Source: Lineolata rhizophorae (lineage: Eukaryota > Ascomycota > Dothideomycetes > Lineolatales > Lineolataceae). Taken from it: DNA of 64,000 nucleotides. Both the position numbers and the translations under genes were made by a program. Positions 57,201-64,000 of this stretch are shown piece after piece; position 1 is the stretch's first letter, and every line of letters begins with the position of its first letter. Location of the stretch: contig MU001674.1 in assembly GCA_010093515.1 (NCBI GenBank), positions 1,080,219 through 1,144,218 of the forward strand. The letters are read 5' to 3'. The notes beneath the pieces are model-generated. The model was not told the DNA's origin. It did no database searches and saw nothing but the letters and a program-made list of their open reading frames with translations.

Positions 57201-59116
57201 GGGCAACCCGAAGAGGCTTATTGGCCTTGCCGTTGATGAGGATGGAGACATCATCGATAAATACGGCAATGTCAAGGGCCACGCCGAGCCCCTTGAAGAG
57301 GAAGAAGAGGAGGTGCCTGACTTGTCCATTCTTGATGGCAAGGTTCTCAATAAGCAGGGCTTCGTCGTCGACGACAAGGGTATTCCTCTAGGCCGCCTTG
57401 TAGAGGGCAATGTCAAGGAGCTTGCTGGTCTGAAGACCGACGGCGAAGGCCTTATCCACAACGACACAGGAAAGGTGGTTGGCCGTTGCGAGCTCATCCC
57501 TGAGAACGAGCGCGTTGCTAAGCCTGAGGGTCCGTTTGCCGGCCTTGAGGGCTTGCGCATTAACAAAGAAGGCATGGTTGAAGACGAAGACGGCAACATC
57601 GTTGGCCAGCTTGTCGAAGGCAATCCCAAGCGCCTTGTTGGCCAGCCTGTGGACGAGGATGGCGATGTTATCGACAAATATGGCAATGTCAAGGGCCACG
57701 CCGAACCTTGGGAGGAGCCTGAGGAAGAGCCTGTGGACCTTTCCCGTCTCGCTGGCTGCACCGTCAACAAGGCTGGCAACATCGTGGACTCTAGCGGCGC
57801 AGTCGTCGGCCGTGTCGCTGAGGGTGATGTGAAGAACTTGATCGGTAAGAAGGTCGACGGCGAAGGCCAAATCTGGGACAACGCTGGCAACGTCGTCGGA
57901 CGCGCTGAGCTTGTCCAAGGTTTCGATCAGGGGCCGGAGGGCCCTTTTGCTGGCTTCGAGAGTATCTCCGTCGCTAAGGACGGCACTGTTGTCACACCTG
58001 ATGGCACTATTGTTGGCCGCCTGACTGAGGGCGATCCCCAGAAGCTTGTTGGCTACAAGGTCGATGAGAACGGCGAAATTTCTGACAAGAACGGCAACAC
58101 CATTGGTGTCGCTGAGCGCTGGGAGCCCGAGGAGAAGGAGCGCCACGTCTCACCAATGTCCGGTATGCGCGTCAACAAGGAGGGTGAGGTGCGCGATGAG
58201 AATGGAGATCTCATTGGGAAGCTCACCGATGGCGACCTTGGCCACTGCGCGGGCATGGAGATCGACGACAACGGCAATGTCGTTGACAATGATGGCAACA
58301 AGATTGGCGAGGTCACCCTAATCGACCTCATCCAGGAGGAAGAAGAGGGTCCGAGCGAGGAAGAACTCCAGAGGCAGAAGGACGCCGAGATTGCAGACAA
58401 GATGGCCAACATCTGCCAGCAGACTCTCGAGCGCATCCAGCCTGTATGCAAGCAGATCACCGAGGTAAGAATAACTCAGCTTGTGCTCACTGCTAAGGCT
58501 CTGAACCAGTTCTAACATCATTGCTTAGCACATCGAACGCGCCGACCGCACCCCCCGCGACGAGCTCGACGAGGAGGAGCTTGTCAACCAGGTCAAACCG
58601 CTCATCGAGGAGGGTGGACGCATCCTTCAGGAATGCAACGGCGCCCTCCGCGGCCTCGACCCGGATGGCCGCATCGCCGCCCAGGCCAAAGGTCGTGCCG
58701 GTACCCGCGAGGCCACGCCCGAGGAGTACCGCCTGGCGGACTTGCTCAAGGAGCTTACGGGTACCGTGGTCACCACCATCGACAACGCCAAGAAGAAGAT
58801 TGCCGATATGCCACACGCCAAGAAGAAGCTCAACCCGCTCTGGGCTCTGCTCACGGAGCCGCTCTTCCAGATCCTGGCTGCCGTCGGCTTGCTACTCAGC
58901 GGCGTGCTCGGCCTCGTCGGCCGCTTGCTCAGCGGCCTGGGCCTCGGCGGTCTCGTCAACGGCCTCCTTGGCGGCCTGGGCATCAACAAGTTGCTCGATG
59001 GTCTGGGGCTCGGCAGCATCAGCGAGGCCCTGGGCGGTGGTAAGGAGAAGAAGAAGAGCGGTGGTGGCGCGTCTGGCCTGCCCGTTATTGGTGGCCTTCT
59101 GGGCTCGAAGAATTAA
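54202..59116 (+). CDS. Giant LEA-like protein with 14 repeats (DUF3659-type) and hydrophobic C-terminal domain
   Basis: Exons 54202..58464 and 58529..59116, 1616 residues; the 64-nt intron (GTAAGA...GCTTAG) is phase 0. The ATG at 54202 is first; MPSPAAGKAGDAPRTP at 54343 has a better Kozak context and could be the true start. Residues ~50-270 are Ala/Lys/Glu-rich with LEA-like 11-mer character (GLLSGAKGLADRASS, TAEETTNGAKETVQDTVGG). From about 275 to 1375 come 14 copies of a ~61-residue unit, consensus L.GL.VNK.G...DE.G..IG and LVEGD.K.L.G..V...GE..D..GNVIGR. The second exon encodes a helical region (RTPRDELDEEELVNQVKPLI) then a Leu/Gly-rich hydrophobic stretch (ILAAVGLLLSGVLGLVGRLL) and a Gly/Lys tail. 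Such proteins are annotated as LEA-domain proteins in fungi; their role is unproven. Confidence 0.85.
55024..58325 (+). repeat. Fourteen protein-coding repeats in the LEA-like gene
   Basis: The units start near DLSVLKG (55024), DISILEG (55282), then about every 180-260 nt, ending with HVSPMSGMRVNKEG (58144). Units 1-6 are one type (DLxxLxGLxVNK... ending GRxxxxP). From unit 7 a second type (FAGLEGLxV... ending GHAExxE) alternates strictly with the first: B, A, B, A, B, A, B, A. The spacers between early units are Ala/Glu-rich and variable; those in the alternating part are short. Confidence 0.85.
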
Positions 59117-60325
59117 GTATGTCGTGAGTGGACAGGATGTATCGTTGTAATGGATGAGATGATGTGTCAAAAGTTTTATCTGTGCGCGACTCTCTGTATT
59201 AGTTATGGGCATTTGTATGTTAGGGGTTGGCATTTCTTATTTTTTTTTTTTTTTGATCTGGATTCTCCATTCAAAGCGCATGTATAATAGGTATGATGAC
59301 GTTATGAATCTATTGATTCTCAAACCAAAATTGTTGTTGGATGACCGATAAATCAAATTTTGCTTTACTTCTTACCAACGTGATCGCCCGGTAGGCCAAC
59401 ATGTTGCGTGTCCTGCACTCATGAACCGCCTGACAATCAAGGTGCCAACAGTTTTAAGACCTCCGTGAGTCATTGCAAATAATGCCCACCATGCGTCCCC
59501 TCTATAATGCTATCGTCAGCAAGCACTCTATGAGGTTAAGCTATCTTGTAACTTTATATTCTAAACTAAGGATCTAGCACATCATCGTCGTAGTATATAA
59601 GTACTCTAAGTTTGTAATAAGCTTTTCTAGATAGGCCTAAATATTAACGTTTGTTTGAAAAGCTATAATCACTATTTAGTCTTAACATCTCGTTATCGTT
59701 AGGACTTTTCTAAAGCGAGATCTAGTACCTTACCTTTGCTAGGAAGGAAGCGAGACCTATCCGTCCAGAAGTTCGATTAAATTATTAAGGCGAGGGATTG
59801 AAGTATACTATTACGATGTTATAGTGGTCCTAGTGGAAAAAATGTACTGCTTACCTTAATATCTCTTCTGGTACACGTATTAAAGCTTGGTCTAGTCTGT
59901 CTGAGCACTCGTGGGTCATGCCAGAAATAGGAGTTTCACGCTATATTCTCAAGTTTTGTTGTCAATTTCCGGCTTCCTTGATAACTGAGTCTTCACCCAC
60001 TAGTTCTTTGTATAATGCTGTAGAGAAGACTAAGCACTAATATCCGTGGAACGGCTTTCGGATCCAAATCCAGCTCGATTGGCCGCATGCAATTGCTCAT
60101 TCAAGTTCCTTTGTTGGGAGTGTAGTCGTCCTCTCATTTTCGACGTGCTACTCTTAGTTGTACACATATATACAGCATTGGATGTACAATCGAATCCAAA
60201 AGCAGGCCTTCTACTGTTTTACAAGAACGCCATTGAATGCTTCCCCTAGTCACTAGAGCCACGAATCTCCATACTTGTCGTTCCACCTCCATTTCTGTTT
60301 GTTTCATCAACTAAGCCATCTCCAA
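59117..60325. other. AT-rich intergenic region
   Basis: 1.2 kb. It has an uninterrupted T run (about 14 T) at 59241-59254 after the LEA-like gene and AT-rich DNA rich in TAA/TAG at 59480-60040. No gene, RNA or transposon domain was recognised; it may be old RIP-mutated repeat DNA. Confidence 0.45.
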
Positions 60326-60707
60326 TTAGACATTGAATCCATATCCTGCCATGCAGCTCCGGTACTGTGAGACCAGGTTCTGACACTCTTGCTGCGGATT
60401 GTCGCTGCGCGCAAAGAGCATGCAGTCGTCGCGGGCCATCTTCTCGTCCTTGCATACGCAGCACGGCTGTCCATCGTCAGCGTCAGCGACTGGGTCCTGA
60501 TTCGTGTACAAGAGGCAGGCCTATCGCAATCCGCAGGACTCGTACCTTGACCTTGGGCGCGTCGCCGGAAGGTTTTACGTCGGCGCCGAGGTTCGCGGCC
60601 GTGGTGGCGGCGGTTGCGGGCTCTGCGGAGATCGCTGTGAATTAGCATGACATTTAAGATGGCGCAGCTAGAATTTCGAGAGGCATACTTGTTGAGATAG
60701 CGTTCAT
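60326..60707 (-). CDS. cox17: Cox17 copper metallochaperone
   Basis: Exons 60707..60689, 60634..60546 and 60496..60326, 92 residues. The first exon is only 19 nt (MNAIST plus one base). Introns are 54 nt (GTATGC...TCACAG) and 49 nt (GTACGA...AATCAG). Cox17 carries Cu(I) in the mitochondrial intermembrane space to Sco1 and Cox11 for cytochrome c oxidase assembly. The signature is complete: the copper-binding CC pair in QPCCVCKDEK (C48, C49), and twin CX9C (C51/C61 and C74/C84) with the ending MAGYGFNV. The N-terminal extension (AEPATAATTAANLGADVKPS) is Ala/Thr-rich and longer than in yeast. Import is expected through Mia40 using the twin CX9C, so no presequence is needed. Confidence 0.93.
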
Positions 60708-61673
60708 ATCCGGTAGTTAAGACACAAAATTGATAGTCAGTGGTTGGAGGAAGCGATGAAGGCGGAGTTGATAATTTGATCTAAACGCACAAACGCAAGC
60801 TTGGAACTTGAAGCTTTTGTCATCAGCCGATAGAAGCCTATTGACGCGATAAGCGCGCGGCAAAATTGATTTCCTAAAAGGGTAATATTGATAGAGGAAA
60901 TGAACCTACACACCCCCACAGTGCAAAGTAACGCTCTATATTAAAACAAGATAACACAATACAAATAATGGGCTTTCTGGCGTGGCATTAGCTACAGAAT
61001 TTGTATTTAATGGCTTCGGAGGTCTATTGATAGAGAGCCTATATTCCAAGCACCAAGGATTCACGATTACTTTTGGACGCCAAATATTGACCCATTTCTC
61101 TCGAAAAATGTATGAAGCAGCATCTTAGGTTTAAAATATTTCCTTGCCTCTTCAGAGATCTGCTCTTCTGAACTGTTATAGATCGGCATTAGACAGGCTC
61201 CACCAAATCTTGCTGAAATACCTTACTTCTCGAACTATACTTGTTGTGTCCCTTAATCATGTTATACATGACGCATTAATTAAATAGATGAACGTACCGA
61301 AATCATTTCCCTAATAGCATTCGGGGGAATTGTCTTGGGTTACTCTATTCCGTTAGCGTGTGCTTTCGATTTCGAGCTGGGATTGCATGTGTGGTTGCAT
61401 CTTGTTTGCTGACTAGGTAGCAGAAGAAAATGAGGAAGCATTGTAGGCCTAACGCAACAGACAGGCCTCACCCTGAGACTTTATATGGAGCTATCTCTAG
61501 CATATGGCAGACAGTCCTCAGGATTAGAGTTAATGAAGCTCAACTACATATGGAAAACCTAGATATTGAACGGAAATGTTAAACTTAAAAAGGTTGTCGC
61601 GTTAAGTGGAACAAATATTGAAGAATAGATATAGAAAGAACTACACCACCGGCGTAGCTAGTCCCCCGTACCC
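60708..61673. other. AT-rich intergenic region between COX17 and HET genes
   Basis: 966 bp, AT-rich, with stops in all frames. It contains the COX17 promoter and the HET gene 3' end. Nothing else was seen. Confidence 0.45.
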
Positions 61674-63857
61674 CTATACAATGGTGATGATTTGTCTCGA
61701 CGCCCTAGACTCCCACTCCTCAAATGTACTGATCTGCCCAATGACGACATGCCCGATCCTTTCATAAATCGACCGTTCGTGGCTTGTTTGCCGCAGCAAT
61801 AAGCAATGTGTTTCCCCAACGCTTTCTGAGTGTACCACAATGATGAGATAGCACTGTTGAGTAAGCAATTCGCTGTCTTTGCTGGTGTCGCTTAGTACAT
61901 CTGGCGCGATCGACTCTACGAGAGCTTTCGTTTCCCCCTGTACGGCGTTGCTGGAACGCTCGTCACTCGTTCCTGGAAGTTGCTGCTGCCCATGAGAGGT
62001 AAGGCTGACGGCAAAGAGTTCGGATGTCCTCTCAGGATGTTTGAGCGAGTGCCTCCGCATCATCTGGGAATTGAAAACACAGACCGGAACCAATGGAGCC
62101 GAAACTTTCAGACAGGCTCCCGGCCGAGCCGGTCCGAATGGGTTGGGACCGACGGGATCGCAATGTCCCTCTATGATTTTCAAGTCCAACGTCCATCGTG
62201 GCAAGTCGGATCCTGGGATTAACAGGCAGAATGAACTAATCGGGCCCGTTACAGACGCCCAAGACCAAGTTGGTGCGTAATAAGGCGACTTTTCATGACG
62301 CTTGCTCTTTGACGAGCTTGTCATGGCCACGCTATCTACCCACCAGACCAGATCAAGCGGCAAGCTCTTCTTCCAGATGCCACACCAGTACTCGTCCGCA
62401 CTAGGTCCCAACTTTTGCAGCATTTCGGCCGCCAACCCCGATATCGCGGGCAGCCTATCCTCGGAGAAGGTCAGATCCAGGCTGGAAAAGCTGCTTACAA
62501 TGCGCCACCATTCCGTGCCCCACGCCCGGTCGCTCTCATTATCGCTCACCGTCTGGCTCTTTTTCTGGGCGCGCCCATTTACTCGGCATTCACATGCTAC
62601 CTCAGTCCGACAGGACCAACCCATCTCCGCCGCCGTAAAGTACAGCGTCCGCGGACTTAGCATGCGCTCCTGGAACACCCAGCCGCGGGTACTCAGCCTG
62701 CTTCGTGATAGCCCTGCCCGATCGTGTACAGAGTGTGAGGGTGTGCTTGCTAGACCGGCACGTCTGACAAACACGGTCGCCTCGCCGCCATTCCTGTCCC
62801 TGCACGGCACTGGCACGACTTTATTGCAACCATGCCTATTATTTTCGCCGAGAAATCCCATATGTGAATTTGCCGCTGCGTCCGCAGCAATGGTAACAAA
62901 TGCATTGCTGTACACCTCCGCCATGCGGGCGGCTTCGCGGGCCCAGTCATCAGCGTCATCTTGCACGATGCAAAGAGAGTCAATCCAAAGATAAGGTATA
63001 TCCAGCCGGCGACATAAAACCACCGCATCAGCGAATGTCTTTGGTAATGTTGACAGATGGATGCGGGACTGATGTTGTGAGAGGTTGGAACGGAGGGTGC
63101 AGATAGTATCTGTTCCACCCCAGCAGTGGCTGAGGGCTGCGTACCGAATCGACGATCTGGCCGTAGACTCTGCGAATGTCTCTAGGAAGGGCTCGGAGGA
63201 GCTGTTGCCGATGTTGAGGACTCGTGTCGGAGCTGGTGCGGTGTGTGAACGTGTGGTAGTGCAGATTGGTTGGTGCGAAGCCGAGCAATTGTCGAGCCAG
63301 GAGCGGGCTAGTGAGAGGCAGCTCTCGGAGTTGCTGGAGGGAGAAATATGTCGGCCAGCCCCCAGTGTCGGCCATGCGGTCGGCGAGTCTGCACAAAGTG
63401 AATGAGCGGAGTGAGGCTGCTTTAATGTCCACGGACGGAAAGATCGTATAATAGTCTAGGGGCGTTATATAAGATGAAATGGAAATGACCAGTAGAACAG
63501 AGATTGATACAATTGTTAAGCTATGTAAGGCTAAAGCCTGTCGCCTTTGGTAGCGCTGTTCAGCTAAAGCTTAACACTTGACGTACCAGGTTGTGTGTAG
63601 AACTCCAAGCTCGGTTTTCCTAGCACAACAACGTTCAGCGGGCCACCGGCATTATATTCAAGCGGCCTTAGCCGCAGCCGATTGCTTTCCAATTCTTTTT
63701 CAGAATTGGGATAGAATGCATTGATGCCATCAAATATCACCCGGCATCCCGAACAAGTTGATGCTTGAAGCTTTGTATACTCGACTGCTATGCTGTTGGC
63801 GAAGCCTTTCGAGTCGAGGTTTGGCTGAAGGTCGTGGCAAATGGAGCAGTCATACAT
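61674..63857 (-). CDS. HET-domain (heterokaryon incompatibility) protein
   Basis: Exons 63857..63587 and 63388..61674, 661 residues. The 198-nt intron (GTACGT...GTGCAG) splits an Asp codon and joins LEFYTQP to DSPTAWPTLGAGRHI. The N-terminus has paired CxxC motifs (CSIC at residues 4-7 and CSGC near 37) typical of this group. The HET domain covers roughly residues 170-330: RYAALSHCWGG, LPKTFADAVVLCRRLDIPYLW, then IDSLCIVQDDADDWAREAARM, VYSNAFVTIAA and STRGWVFQERMLSPR. The rest includes APTWSWASVTG, a common downstream motif. HET proteins trigger regulated cell death or non-self responses in fungi when paired with partners; most are of unknown specificity. No NLR, HET-s-like or lipase partner lies in the window. 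The frame of exon 2 before 63023 has no ATG but is fully open. Confidence 0.9.
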
Positions 63858-63902
63858 AGCTCTTGGTTACTAACTTGGAGGCTCGAAATGTTGAAGATGT
63901 TC

Positions 63903-63922
63903 GGTAGGTAGGTAGGTAGGTA
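63903..63922. repeat. GGTA tetranucleotide microsatellite
   Basis: Five GGTA units about 50 bp upstream of the HET gene start. Likely length-variable; no function is evident. Confidence 0.85.
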
Positions 63923-64000
63923 TATTCTTACTCCCATGCCAGCACGCTTCGGCCGAAGGGGGGTGTCCGCGGCTAATCTTCGGCGAATCGCCCGATTTTC

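Overview
The window is nuclear DNA of a filamentous ascomycete (Pezizomycotina, most likely a Sordariomycete). Evidence: short introns (mostly 49-128 nt) with GTRNGT donors and CTAAC/CTGAC-type branch sites, no operons, a HET-domain gene, fungus-specific families (GT90/CAP10-like, FAS1, GH16, LEA-like repeat protein), and transposon debris whose changes are mostly C-to-T or G-to-A, as repeat-induced point mutation (RIP) would leave. The clade is inference. Exon boundaries were read by eye from splice signals, frame continuity and family motifs; no transcript data were available.

Layout. 1-2154: 3' part of a mitochondrial LETM1 gene, convergent with a GPALPP1-like gene. 2155-5800: degraded, gene-poor DNA. 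5801-8391: three-exon GT90 glycosyltransferase with a multi-pass N-terminus. 8392-12115: decayed accessory block with a scrambled Ty1/copia remnant, a small terminal-inverted-repeat element and a pseudogene with three in-frame stops. 12307-13218: APH-like kinase that seems C-terminally truncated by one stop. 14200-24034: mostly conserved genes, namely ADK2, SNX4, a rhodanese/arsenate-reductase-like protein, ERG10 and, divergent from it, SNU114. 26138-33980: secreted GH16, FAS1 protein, an unrecognised Lys-rich protein, a CBS protein and a PTC7/Azr1-like PP2C. 36003-38960: MscS channel with an EF hand. 42487-44025: acyltransferase-3 membrane protein. 45286-45704: a small three-exon Tyr/Asn/Gly-rich gene. 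46221-50795: ALG6 and, divergent, the nucleolin-like NSR1. 54202-59116: a 1616-residue LEA-like protein with 14 repeats. 60326-60707: COX17. 61674-63857: HET-domain protein.

The genes do not form one pathway or a biosynthetic cluster. Housekeeping genes (LETM1, ADK2, SNX4, ERG10, SNU114, ALG6, NSR1, COX17) alternate with fungus-specific genes and long GC-rich or AT-rich spacers. No tRNA, rRNA, CRISPR array or prokaryotic-style element was found. No convincing new multi-gene system is visible. The points most worth a second look are the two-phase repeat array of the LEA-like protein, the scrambled copia remnant, the stop-interrupted pseudogene, the truncated kinase, the overlooked small gene at 45286, and three introns that are multiples of three and lack stops.
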